Shown: positions 24,701 through 35,995 of the stretch, piece after piece
Layout of the letters: each line of letters opens with the position of its first letter
Position numbering within the stretch: position 1 is the first letter of the stretch
NCBI GenBank assembly: GCA_031841125.1
Contig: CM063108.1
Coordinates: 29,191,399-29,255,398 of the forward strand
Source: Acanthococcus lagerstroemiae
Lineage: Eukaryota; Arthropoda; Insecta; Hemiptera; Eriococcidae
Reading direction: 5' to 3'
DNA: 64,000 bases
Program-made: the position numbers and the translations under genes
Notes under the pieces: generated by a model
Told to the model about the DNA's origin: nothing
Databases searched by the model: none
Seen by the model: only the letters and a program-made list of their open reading frames with translations

Positions 24701-26621
24701 AATTAGGCCATTTGAAAGCAGGGCTGGAAGAACCAAACGCGATTGGTTCCCGTTCTTGGATGTTGAATAATAAGTTCGCGGAACCGTTCCATTTAAATGT
24801 GTTTCGTTCTTGTTCTCGTTCAGTTCAATTAAAAGAATGGTTCCTTGACAAAAGGTTCTCGTTCGCGAACCAATCATAACAACTCAGCCTACAGAATGGA
24901 AACAGAGGCTGGTTGGAACAATCCACGATCCGAATCATTAGGTGATCCGAATCACAATCCGGATCGTGAATTTGATTCGTGATCCGCGATTGAAACAGTG
25001 CAGATTGTAGAAGCGCTAGTGTAGAATAGTAGAATAGGTATTTTTTGATAAGCGAACGGTGATTTGACGTCACGCAGTGAGTTACATTTCTTGGTTACTG
25101 CTAGCAAAAATACCCACTTTTGGCCAACGAACGTTTTGAGTTGACTCCCATAAGAAAAACACAGGGAGCAAAGATCATTATGTTGCTATTTGAGAGTGAA
25201 ATTTGTTAGTAACCAGAAGTTTAGCAAATGCTAGAAAGTGCTGAAAGTCAGCTTCCTAATTGTAAAGAAATATTCGCGGGAAATAAAAGAATCATTTTGT
25301 TTCAACGTCTAGATTTCCTTGAAAGGCAGGCAATATATAAACCAACTTTTTCATAAACATTCAAAAGGGTTGAATATGATATAGAATTCGATATAAATCA
25401 AATTCCTATGTCGACATCGGTATTTGAATAGAATTTTTCTTTGAAGTCAACGCTGATATGGTAACTCAGAAAATTTTTAGTGTATGTCGATATGGTAACC
25501 CTAATTCCGTGTTGAATTTTATATTAAATTCGACTACCATATCATAACAAAAAAGTGAAGAATTTTGAGCGTCGTCGTTCAGGAGGATGTAAGGTAAGGT
25601 GGTACACAGTGGCACAGTCGAATTTTCTGAAAGACTATTAGCGCTATCTGAGCGAAATAATTAGGGAAGGTGTAGATTCAGATTTCCTATTCGGGTACTC
25701 TGCTAATGGCGGAGGCAAAAGCAGTGTTTTCGTGAGAAAAAAAAACAACTGAATATCTCACCTGAAAGTACAGACCCAAAAAATTTTGTTTTGCCGTCTG
25801 GTGTCCGCATATTAAAAGATATTGAATGTTTACAAATTTTACCTGAACGAAGGAAGTTTTCTAAGTCTACTGATACTAAATTCCGTTGAAAAGAAGTAAT
25901 TTAAGAGCCTCAAATAAAAAAGATGAAAAACAAGTCAGGGTGGGACACAATGGCACACCTGTAGTTATAAAAAAAAAAAAAAAAAACAATGCGTTGCATT
26001 TTATCAGCACATACTGATGAATCGAGTGTGTATGAATTGATTTGCGTTGATGAGTGTGCATAATTATAAAAATGGTTTTTTTATCTTTTCCTGCAATGTC
26101 AGATAGAGCGTACATACGGAAAGCCGATATGATATTAGTTTTGCCAACTCCCTGTGCTACTGGCACAAGCCGTTAGCATAATATTTACAATTTTGATGTT
26201 GACTTATCCGTATATAATGTTCATTAACAATATAGTTCAAGTTTCTATACATAATTGTTGCTTTTTCATGCATTTTTATATGTGTGCCATTCTGTACCAA
26301 GAGGTGTGCCATTGTGTACCTGAAATGGTACACAATGGCACAAAAATTCGACTTTTTTTTATGTTGTGCTTGATCTAATAGCTCAACTTTCTTAGAAAAA
26401 TCATCAAATGTGCGCAATATTTGGAGGGGAGTAATGGGGACAGAGGTATTTTTTGTGCCATTGTGTACCACCTTACCTTAGTTATCTTACATGTTGCAGT
26501 AAATGAAGTATGCGAGAAGTCCAGCTGCAACCATCAAAAAAACACCGCAAGTATAGCCATAAAAACGATAGTTCCATCGTAGATCACGGATACATCGACG
26601 GAGCAATAGACATTTCTTCAT
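21499..26621 (-). CDS. GT49 glycosyltransferase, B4GAT1-like, copy 1 (four exons, 427 aa)
   Basis: Joined minus-strand exons 26621-26491, 23968-23263, 23120-22887 and 21711-21499 give 427 residues, close to the roughly 415 of vertebrate B4GAT1. Residues 1-43 are a short basic tail and a signal anchor (about 22-42, CGVFLMVAAGLLAYFIY), typical of type II Golgi enzymes. Residues 44-279 hold the catalytic domain: KGPVSVAFYTPG, FPINMGRNIARDATTTHF, and the acidic ADVELYPS with D228 and E230 at the place of the DXD metal site. The C-terminal exons carry WEPFYIGTNEEPYFDE and LDYDYHI..AFLVH with a conserved histidine (H378). Known B4GAT1 adds beta-1,4-glucuronic acid to xylose on dystroglycan. The acceptor of this invertebrate copy is unknown. 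No frame break was found, so it is probably functional. Confidence 0.88.
22040..22740. repeat. GC-rich repeat remnant inside intron 3 of GT49 copy 1
   Basis: The composition rises well above the surrounding sequence. CATGCGTGCATCGCCATACG at about 22665-22685 recurs, inverted, at the edge of the insertion at 48742-49154, so both belong to one dispersed family. The frame 22224-22442 within it has no recognised domain. Copy 2 of the gene lacks this block at the matching place. Confidence 0.45.
22887..23120 (-). CDS. GT49 copy 1, exon 3 (residues 280-357)
   Basis: The acceptor TTTTTTAG/GTC and donor CAG/GTATTG enclose 78 codons, phase 0 at both ends. It carries the cysteine pair CDACH and the family hallmark WEPFYIGTN..PYFDERLTW. 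Confidence 0.88.
23263..23968 (-). CDS. GT49 copy 1, exon 2 (residues 44-279, catalytic domain)
   Basis: The start is placed at AAACAG/G because all three copies share AACAG just upstream of the conserved region, and because phase 2 then fits exon 1, the split codon giving M44. The donor is TTA/GTAAGT. In-frame ATGs further upstream at 24006 are not used in this model. Confidence 0.85.
25592..26478. mobile_element. TA-flanked inverted-repeat transposon in intron 1 of GT49 copy 1
   Basis: The ends are AGGTAAGGTGGTACACAGTG and, reverse-complemented, AGGTAAGGTGGTACACAATG, each bounded by TA (25590-25591, 26479-26480). The motif GTACACAATGGCAC or close variants recurs at about six internal and terminal sites in both orientations, as expected of subterminal transposase-binding repeats. 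There is no transposase frame. The element is absent from copy 2. Its right end lies 12 bases from the exon 1 splice donor. Confidence 0.8.
26491..26621 (-). CDS. GT49 copy 1, exon 1 (residues 1-43, membrane anchor)
   Basis: The minus-strand ATG at 26621 opens MKKCLLLRRCIRDLRWNY, followed by a hydrophobic span, and ends at the donor AACAT/GTAAGA in phase 2. The homologous place 5' of copy 2 encodes a similar basic-plus-hydrophobic segment, which supports the call although the sequence is poorly conserved. Confidence 0.8.
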
Positions 26622-26944
26622 CCTCTTGCTTTCGTATTTCTTGAATAATGAATTCTTGAGACACTAAATAAAGAAAACCGAGCTCAGTGGTTAAATGCGT
26701 ACCTACAGCGTTGATGTCATGAAACTGATATTACGTTGCAAAATAAACGTAAAAATACTTTCATTAACTTAATATGTTGTTAAATTTACACGAGAGGCAC
26801 AAGGGGAAAAAGGAAGCATCCCGAGGCGGCCAGCTAGAGAAGGACATCGTCTGGAAAAACGTATGAAAGAAGTACGCAAAGACACAATAAGCAAAGAGAA
26901 ACGAAAGGACTGATGGGATGCAGCGCTCTCTAAGTTTTGACATA

Positions 26945-28792
26945 AGGTGAAGTGCCATTTATTGATTAGGTTTTTTTGGACGGCTTATCTGAAGCTCTAA
27001 TTACGTGAAGGAGTTAATTTTGGAATCGATGGATACTTTCATTTTTCCTCTACGATATACGACAAGCTGGTGTCGTTATGAAACCCCTCTGGATTAATTC
27101 ACAGGCATCCTACGAATTTGGCAACTATTGTCAACATACTATTTGTCTGCAGAATTTTCTATTTTTAATCTTCTCACATGGTAGTGTATGTCATCACGAA
27201 TGAGTTCCATTTACGAGCGCCGGTGCTATTTTCTGTGAATATTTGAAAACATTGTTAAAATGTGCCAATTACTGGTCGTCTGGGAAAAAAATTATCTGAA
27301 ACTGACAGAATGAAAAGAAGAAATTAAAATTGAATTTATTTAGTGTAATCAAAGTAAAGTACAGAAATCATAGAAGTGCCGAAAATGCCATTCGTCATTT
27401 CATTCGGTAAGACTGAAATAAAGAGAAAGAAAACATTAACCAATCATTGATCACAAAAACTGGAGCTATATATTTGTCAAAATTTTTTTTCCCATATATT
27501 GAATTTCATCATTAATCCTCGAATAGGCTACCTAACTTACTGAGATAAAAAAACAATGATAGAACTGATGTACAATCAGTTCCACAACTGGATTCCATCT
27601 CCAGTTTACAGGACCTGCACTCGATAAGCAGTTACTCAATCTTGTGTTGACTATTCGAAAAATGTTCCTTAGTATATGTCCTTTAAGCTCGCAATTACAA
27701 AAATTCTGAGATTAATAGCATGAAGTACTTGCTTTTTCGATTTTGATGATGGACTTCAGAAAGCAAGAATTTTATCACGCCGAAGGCAAGCAAAGGGTAT
27801 AGCCGCATAAGGGAGGAGATTTGGCCTTAGCTCACATTTTGAAAATTTTTATACCAGTATGTAAGTACTTAAGAAGTACTTCACTGACCCAAATATGGAA
27901 GTCCAGTTTCAACCACTTGCAGAGATATAACAATTTTTGTGTTTTTCCATTTTTTTCAAATATATTGCCGAAGACTAGATCGATTTCTACCAAACTTGGG
28001 TCGATGATAAACACTACTGTGGCTATCTATGGTAAAATTTTCAAAAAAATGCATTCATTTTTTCTCAACTTTTTTCACATTTGAAAGTTTTAATCCCCCA
28101 AAACTGACTTAGAAGTATAGTGCACCGCTTTTTATATACCACTACAAGAAGCCTTATTGGGTCTACTTTTTCCATTGATATAAAAAAATCAGCAATTAAA
28201 ACCTGGGCACTTGTTCAAATCGGCATTTGGAAGTTGAAAAAACATCATTCTTTACAGGTTTTTAGCATATTTTTAAGATTGTAAAAATCGTAGAAGCTCC
28301 CATCAATTATGGTAGAGGACTTTTAAAATTCAACAAAACGGCGAGAGAGATGTTCAAAATTTAAAAATTTTCATTTTTTAATCGATGTAGGTTCATGTTT
28401 CAACTTTTTTGTATAATTTCTCAATAATAATAATTTTTCTTGTGCAAAATAGGTCATATTTTAACTAGTTCAAAACCTCCACCTAGGGCGTTCCAAACCT
28501 CCACCCGCAAAACTGGGGGGCTGGATCTTGGCCCCTATGGGATCCATAATTTTGGGGGAGGTCTGAATCGGTGCATCATGATGTACTAATCAAGAAGCAA
28601 TCACAACATCACCCCTAACTTGAAATGGGGGGCCGTAAAACAAAACGTTTCAATCCGCCTCCGCTTCCCCTACTGTGTGTTTGCCGGACACTGATAAAAA
28701 AATAAAACTCTCACGCCCTCTAGAGCACCAGATTAATAGCTTCAAATTTTTGACAGTTAATTAGCACTTGATTAATAAATGGCACTTTACCT
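26945..28792. mobile_element. TA-flanked inverted-repeat element upstream of GT49 copy 1
   Basis: The ends AGGTGAAGTGCCATTTATTG and, reverse-complemented, AGGTAAAGTGCCATTTATTA are bounded by TA (26943-26944, 28793-28794). At 1.85 kb it is large for a MITE, but the interior, which includes the frames 27821-28084 and 27832-28014, has no recognisable transposase. Unit 2 lacks it. Confidence 0.7.
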
Positions 28793-28799
28793 TATACAT

Positions 28800-31780
28800 G
28801 TGTACGAGTATTACCCATGTTGTTCCTTCTGGATTTTAGTAGTTCTTCCGGGAAAAGTGGTAGTAGTCAAACTACAGAGCTGCGACTGGTACAATTCCAT
28901 AGTGTGACCGATATTCCAAGGAAGAAGGGAAAGACTCGAGATCCAGAAGGGCAAGATGACAAAGTCCACCTCTAAATTTTAGTAAGCATGCAAGAATGGC
29001 TCTTTAGTTTGATTTTTGGGCTTGAATTTAATAAAATATCTCAGGAAGCAAATGATCAGCACGAGGGGCAGGGAGTGTCCTATCGAACCTACGATCCTGG
29101 TTCAACGGATTCAGAAAACGTTGATCAAATTTGTTGAAAGGAGAGCTCCGACGAGTCTCAATTACTTCTGCTGTTGCTTTAAATAGTCTTACACCCCTTT
29201 TTGTTAGCGTTGAAAAGTTTTTAGTCAAATCTAGAAGAATCTTAAAGAGACCACTTGAACTCGAGAAGAGTCTTACAGAATTTTAAATAGTCTGGAAGTC
29301 TTAATCACACGTGAAAGGATAAAAGGGGCGAAGGAAAAGAGAGAAAGACTTTTCGAGAGAGGGCGTTTTTTAACGTTTTACTCTCATGGTAATTTCATCC
29401 AACCTTGACCCTTATTTTGCCTGTCTCTTTAGACTTAGTGTGGTACAATTGAGCCAGCGCGTTTTCACTCTGAAGTGGTTCTACACCTTTTCACGTTAAC
29501 AATCCGATTCTCACATTGCACAGCATTATCTACTCAGCTAATTGAAAATAATACTGAAGTCTGAAAAATACTTAACTGGATCAAACGGGCTACATCGAAC
29601 TGAATTATGCATGCGCTCGAAATGACGGGCTCATGAACATAATATATGACGTGTACATCGATAAAACAGATGCACATTGACGTGCAAATTCATTCTATTT
29701 GATACTCTCCGGGATAATAGATTTGCAGATAATTACTGATGTGCAAATTCTTTTTTCCTGATGGGCGATTTATGTTCCCCGTTAATTAATAACTACAGAT
29801 GGATTCAATTTAACGATATTTCTGGTAGCTTCACGATTATACGTGTAGCTCGACATTCGATTAATTAACACAAACGATACCCTCGTTTCTTGATGAACGC
29901 GCCTATGACGATCTATGAGAAACTAATATCGCCTGCTTACACGTGTCAATAAGCGAATGAAATAAACTTTAACTCCCAGTCTGGTAATCTTCATCAGTTG
30001 ATTAATCACTTACAGCTTTTAGGAATGATAAAATCTTCCTATCGAAATGCCGAGCTGCAGGCTCTAAACTACTAAAAACTAAGAGGAGACTTTAAAGGGA
30101 TAGGTGTGGACTTTGGCTTCTCACAGGTACTTCGCATAGGTAGTTGAACATCAGTACGAATCAAAAAACTAGTATTAACGATTAAGCCCAATTATTTAAA
30201 TTTGAATATAAATTTTAGTTTCACTTGTACATTTATTTACCTGCGATATGTTCTGCTTGACCTCTAATAGTAATGCCAGAAACTAGGTGACTGTTCCTCT
30301 ATCAATTTGGAAGAGTCAACAACAGTGAAAAATGACTGCGTGAACTATAAAAACTAAGCAAATGAGAACTTCATTCTCCGATTGTAGGTATCTACTAGAT
30401 ATGGAGCTCCTGTATAGGTGTACTAGTTCGAAATAATTTCGTACAAGAAACCAACACGTTGTTTGTTTTTATTGGCTTTTAGTCCTACCGAATTCCGCAG
30501 TCGAAGTGTACAGAAAAACGGCAGAGCCTTATCAACGTAATTTACAGACTAACAACATAATAGCTGACTATAACTGACTCAGAACGGCATTTAAAATTAT
30601 GAGGGGAGGGAGTTTCTGAGTAGAGCAGCTGACGCTCAATAATAAATTAGAAAAAACAAACTAGGTCGCAAATAGGTCGCTTTTTGCGACCTAGTAATAG
30701 GGTCGTCCTTTCAGCTGAAGTCTGGGCGGCTATTCCACTAACCAACTTCGAACAAAACGTACGATCGCACTTGGACGCTGTGAAGCGTAAGGGAATCAAC
30801 CAGCAAAATCTGTTTTTTGAGAGTACGTGATTCTAAGTTCAAGAGCCATATAGAAACTGTATGACATAGCGTTTACTGATAAGCTTTGATCAACGTTAGT
30901 ACACATTTTTGAATCGGGGACCCAATTCTGAAAAATTCTACTTTTTACGCTCTTTCCAACGACAATAATAACTCATTTTACCATTCGGTAGCTAATTATA
31001 TGTACAGGGTGTTTCAAAGGAAACATTAGTGAAAGCACAAGGCACGCGGTAGAGAAAAAACAAGTTGGCCGCACTGCGAATGTGACAATGGCAACCCTTC
31101 CTCCTCTACAAGGTTATGCAGTCGTGTAGCCCTGGCCTATGCAGTTGTTGTGTGCAGTAATAAAGAATGCGGAAAGTCGCGATAATGCGTCTGACCAAAA
31201 AACAGAGTTATATCAGACATGTTCACGCCTGTCTCGCCGCCGATGGGCAACATTTTTAACATTTATTGTAAAAACGTAACATAACCTCGCCAAAATTAAA
31301 ATAAGAGTTCGTTCAGTTTTTGTACATGTTGGCCTCCCCCCCCCCCAGTGAGTCACTAATGTTTATTTTTTATTTTATTTTTTTTATTTAATACCCTATA
31401 CATACAACAACGTGTCTTCATTCTTTACTGTTAAATTATACTTAGTTAGGTTACCTCAAAGTTTCATTCTTTCACGAAAAAATATGTTTTAGTTAGAATT
31501 TTGCGATAAACCTGGAGCGTCTATTTTGTGGTTCCTAACTGGAGTTTTAAGATACAACCAACTTCACGGTGTTGCCATATAACTCAACATTCTTCAGCAG
31601 TCAGATACACACTACCTCACATTATAGGACCTGGCCTTATTAGGGCACTTCACTCTACCTATATACTCGTACAATGGTCCGGAATATTCCAGAATTTAGC
31701 TCAGTTTTGAGTTTACTTTTAGATTATTCAGGCTCAATTTTTTTTCTATACTGAGCTTTAATTTTAAATTTTGGTATTGA
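28800..31780. other. No gene seen
   Basis: To about 30560 this is the 5' flank of GT49 copy 1, matching 44560-47280. Beyond that is unassigned AT-rich sequence. A small perfect hairpin AGGTCGC(8-nt)GCGACCT-type lies at about 30675-30700. No frame of note. Confidence 0.4.
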
Positions 31781-32287
31781 CAATGGTACCTACAAACTTT
31801 CGCTTAACAACCGCTTAAATCCGAAAAATTCACGCCCACTTGTGCTTCTTTTATGAGAAAAAAAAAAAAAAAAAAATTCACAAAAACTTTCCGAGGTAAG
31901 TGTATTTATGAGTCATTATTCGAAAATGTTGATATTTCAAGTATGTTTTTTCATGGAGGAAAGTACGGGATATTTGAACTTTTTTTGATGGGAGTCGTTA
32001 AGAGGCGTTCTGTATTACATATTGGTAAGACTGGGCCGACAGTGAGGGGTTCTGTATTTTGGCATGGCAATCGAAATAATGAATGCCATGCCGAAGGGCA
32101 CATGAAAAAGTCCATGCCGAAAGACAATAGCGAATATAAAGTGTTCTGCTCTCGATTAGTAGATTCCAAAACAAAAATATTAATTAGATGTAATTATGTT
32201 TGGATTGTGATCGCCTGTCGTATAATGATGACCACGCCGAAAGACTCTTTTTTTTAAATTCTTAATACTAGACAATAATACGCGAAC

Positions 32288-33420
32288 CAGAGACGAAACT
32301 AGACTTTCAGTTTGGGAGGATGGAGAAGGAAAATTTGCCGACAAATGTTTCTTAAAAACTAAAAATTGGCCGACAAAATTTTTTAAAAATTGGAAAATTT
32401 GCCGATTTTTTAATCAAAATATTTTTAATTGAAAAAAATAAAAATAAACAAACCAATAAAATGTTTTTAGAAAATGAAAGATTCAAATGAACAGTTTAAA
32501 AATTTGCCGACTGCCAAATTATTGGGGTGTTTCACCCTCCCACATAGTTTTGTCCCTACAAATGCAGATTGGAACCTTATCCCCCAATCATTCACATTCG
32601 CGCACATGAGCATACCCTAGTCTAGGAGGGTAAGCTGGAAGGATGTTAGGAATGCCTCCCTTTACACATTAAGATGGTCGTTCTTTGCTCTTGGTGATCC
32701 TTGTTTCTGAATTTCCTCTGATTCGTCTCCTAAATTGGTTCCAATATAATAAAATTTAAAAAAAGTTTTAGGTCGATTGGATTAGGGGAATCCGTGCCAC
32801 AAACTCCCTTCCGTTCTTATGGAAAAAACACATGGAGTTTTGACTTTTGTTCCGGACTGAATTTCCCTCCTACCAAATTCACCAGGACCAAAGCCCGTAA
32901 ATTAAACAATAGAATATTTGTTATCGGATTCAGCTTGTGACATTGAAAAATAAGTCTTTTGCTTTCAATTTTTAGATTTTAATAAAATTTTCAACTTTCT
33001 AAAATTTCAGGCTCTAGGTCAAACAGAGGATCTAGTAAAAACAGAATAGTCACTGAAATTCGAAATTCAACGTTTGCTACCGACTTTCAGATTTTCGAAA
33101 TGTCTTCCACATTTCAGCTTTGTTTCAAACTTTCAGCTTGAAACCTTCGGCTTTTGACTGACTAGTTTCTGACATGAGCCCAAGGTACTCTATTTTCAGA
33201 AACGAAATTTGACTTTCAGTTTGGAGAGGTGGAAAAGAAAAATTTGCCGATTTTTTAATCGAAATATTTCTTAATTGAAAAAAATAATAATAATAAACAA
33301 ACAAACAAATAAACATTTATAAAAAATGAAAAATTCAAAAGAACCGTTTCAAAATGTGTCGACTGCTAAGTAATTGGGGGGAGGGGGTATTCAATCACAC
33401 CCCCTATAGTTTTGCTTCTG
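32288..33420. mobile_element. Composite hAT-type element with 8-bp target duplication
   Basis: The left end CAGAGACGAAACTA and right end (reverse complement) CAGAAGCAAAACTA are bounded by the identical 8-mer ACGCGAAC at 32280-32287 and 33421-33428. Inside, a second pair of similar ends occurs (about 32545-32562 and 33197-33215), so the structure is MITE - spacer - MITE in direct orientation. Both halves share GACTTTCAGTTTGG and AAATTTGCCGA. The outer duplication implies the pair moved as one unit or arose by later duplication inside one insertion. No transposase. Confidence 0.75.
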
Positions 33421-33767
33421 ACGCGAACACACGAGTCTCGTTACAAAAATTCCGTGATTTGATGTATGGACCGTATTGCTCTGATAGGAATATACAGTTT
33501 GACCATTAATTGCGACGAAAAAATATTGAAGCTCCTGTTTTATGATTGGTTGAGAAACAGCCATGCCGAAAGTCAGAAAATCGAGGGACCATTTTCAAGA
33601 CTAGCCATACTGACTCCTATCTCTGAAGATGCGATTTCAATGTTACCTTGTGATTCCTTCATCCGTATAAAGTAGCACTACGCTGTCAGTTTATCCTAAC
33701 ATACAGTGTAAAACGGAGATATTTTCATTTGACTGGAAAGTGAAAATAAGAACAAAATAATATAGGT

Positions 33768-35144
33768 CAGTGGTTCCTAAACTTTCGTGCATGACGACCC
33801 CATTTGAAAGTTGATCAATTTCTCGCGACCCTCCTGTCCAGTCCCAGGAAAAAGAGCAACAAATGGGTGTGTCATGTAAATGTTTACATTTATAAATTTA
33901 TAGTTAATGAATCAGCGCTAATTCGCAGTATAATTTTACTTATAAGTACGGGGGTGTGGGAAGAATGAGCTTGTTTCCTGAACTTATCCATGACCGCTGG
34001 CGCGTCCACTTTAGAACCAGACATTTTTAGGCGCAAAGAATGACTCAGATCTAAACGGTTCCGATACTTTGTCTTCAGGCCAATCATGGCTGAGAACCCG
34101 GATTCGCATAAATATGACGAAGAAAATGGCAAAAGCAAGTTCAGGGCTTCTTGTGACAGGATGTGGGTATTTCTGACGAAGGCATAACCAGAAATTTATC
34201 AAGCTCTTCCTATTGAAATTTTCCTTCTCTATTGTGTCTTCAGACAAGTCGATTAATTGCTCCTCCGCCACAGTTGATATTCCACTCTTCTGATTCTGTT
34301 GGAAGGGGGCAGCTACCCACATTCTTGTTGCGCACTTTTCCATGGAATCCTTGAAGTAAGTATCAAAAATATTGTGCAACGCCTGTAAGTGGTCAATTAT
34401 TTCTGTCCAAATCTCTCCAGGAAGAACAAGCTCGTTGCTACTTAAAACAGTGTCAAGGGTCTCAAAGCAATCGAACTTCCCACCTTCAATATTCTCTTTC
34501 CAAAGCTACGCAGTTTCCGCTTGAAACTCCTAATTCTGTCGTGGACAAAAAATATATGCGAGCCTCCGGGTCCCTGCAGCGACAATTGATAAAATTTATC
34601 ATTTTTACAGCGTTGTTCAACGCATTTTTCAACGAAGGTGGCATGGATTTGGTAGCTAATACTTCTCGATGAATGCTGCAGTGAGTCCATGAAGCATCAG
34701 GACAAAGTTTGAGTAACTAAGTGACAACACCACTCTTCTTACCACACACGGCTCTCGCGCCATCTGTACATATTCCAACACATCGATTCCAATCTAAGCC
34801 CTTCGACGTGAAGTACTGCTCCACCACTTTCACTATCACATCACTAGTAGTTCGTAAGATTGGTTCACAGAACAGCATGTCCTCATGAACGTTCTCATTC
34901 CAGACATATCTCACAAAACAGAGTAGCTGGCATAACCCTTCCACATCCGTCGATTCATCCAACTGAATTGCAAAGATGGGACTACTTACAATTTTTTGAA
35001 CTACATAGTTTTTTTTTTCGCCTGCTGGAATCTATTCCACCTGTTTTCGCATTTTGTTTGAACATTTACAGAATTTTTCACGACTCACCTTCAATTTTTA
35101 GACGACCCATAAAAGGGTCGCGATCCATAGTTTGGGAACCACTG
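33768..35144 (-). mobile_element. hAT transposon with decayed ZBED5/SCAND3-like transposase
   Basis: The terminal repeats CAGTGGTTCCTAAACTTT and (reverse complement) CAGTGGTTCCCAAACTATG are typical of Charlie-like hATs. TATAGGT lies directly outside both ends (33761-33767, 35145-35151), consistent with an 8-bp target duplication with one mismatch. Minus-strand frames hold transposase parts in order: MDESTDVEGLCQLLCFVRYV with the catalytic DEST, CVGICTDGARAVCG with the second aspartate, and the C-terminal dimerisation block LPFSSSYLCESGFSAMIGLKTKYRNRL. Frameshifts and a deletion separate them. At 1.38 kb it is internally deleted and cannot encode an active enzyme. Confidence 0.9.
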
Positions 35145-35735
35145 TATAGGTATTACGGAAACAGTAACTAAAGACAGCCATGCCGATGGACATTTTAACA
35201 TATTTAATCCAACATTGACCCATTAAAAGTGGATCAAATTATTTTCTGAAAGCTTGAAAAAGTAGAATATCTATCAACGAAAAAATGAAAACTGCTCTTT
35301 AAATCTAGTTTAGATGTAACTGTCAAGAACTCTCAGTCAACAACCAACGCGTGCAAATATTTACAATATTTTATTATAATTACGTATAATGAATAGGCAT
35401 GCAACCGTGAAGGATTTTTTATTAACATATTTACAGCTCTTCAAGTATTACGCAAGTGAAATCGAAGAGCAATTTTCCAAAAACGAAAACCTTTTAATGA
35501 AGAAAATAGGTATCGAAATAAAATATATAAATCGTTGATTGGGCTACTTTCTCTCTGAAAGACCAGAAAGGAACCTATAAGGGAAAACGAACAGACTCTT
35601 ACAGTGAGTGATGGGTAACAAAAGTGCTGACACAGTTCAGGTTAGTAACTTATCTTTATCTATTATTCAACATTGTCAATTCTGGATAGTCCTAAATAAG
35701 CAGAAATGTCTAGCAATCTAAGTATATCTCGGTGC

Positions 35736-35741
35736 TTTATT
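35736..35741 (-). other. Polyadenylation signal AATAAA for GT49 copy 2
   Basis: Lies 38 bases beyond the stop codon on the minus strand; position and sequence suit a cleavage signal. Confidence 0.5.
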
Positions 35742-35779
35742 TTTAGAGGATGAAGGACAAATATTCCATAATACACACT

Positions 35780-35995
35780 TTAATGAACATGTTGGCACTT
35801 ATTTTTAATCACTGAATTACGGAAGAGTGTGTGTATTTCTGGAATAACCTGTTTTCGAAGTAGCTGCTTAGATTTTCTGTAAGCTGAACGATTGTGAGGC
35901 TTGTATCTACCTCTCTTGATGTGATTCGGTCTATGAACCAAGAATGCGTTGTTCAGTATGTGATAATCGTAATCCAAAAGACACATAGTGTACGC
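35780..35995 (-). CDS. GT49 copy 2, exon 4 (residues 362-432 and stop)
   Basis: The acceptor GTTATAG/GCG is phase 0. It reads AYTMCLLDYDYHILNN and ends with a basic, divergent tail. Intron 3 before it is 2.9 kb and carries a nested retroposon cluster. Confidence 0.85.
   Translation of the reverse strand, partial: AYTMCLLDYDYHILNNAFLVHRPNHIKRGRYKPHNRSAYRKSKQLLRKQVIPEIHTLFRNSVIKNKCQHVH

Larger units (their letters stand above)
20690..30560. repeat. Segmental duplication unit 1 (contains GT49 copy 1)
   Basis: Collinear similarity to 31790-47280 can be followed by eye through the 3' flank (20690 with 31790; 20940 with 35315), all four exons and introns, and the 5' flank (29417 with 44567; 29940-30110 with 44890-46830). 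The two units are head to tail. Sequence present in only one of them marks later insertions. This unit gained the elements at 25592-26478 and 26945-28792. Outer boundaries are approximate. Confidence 0.7.
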
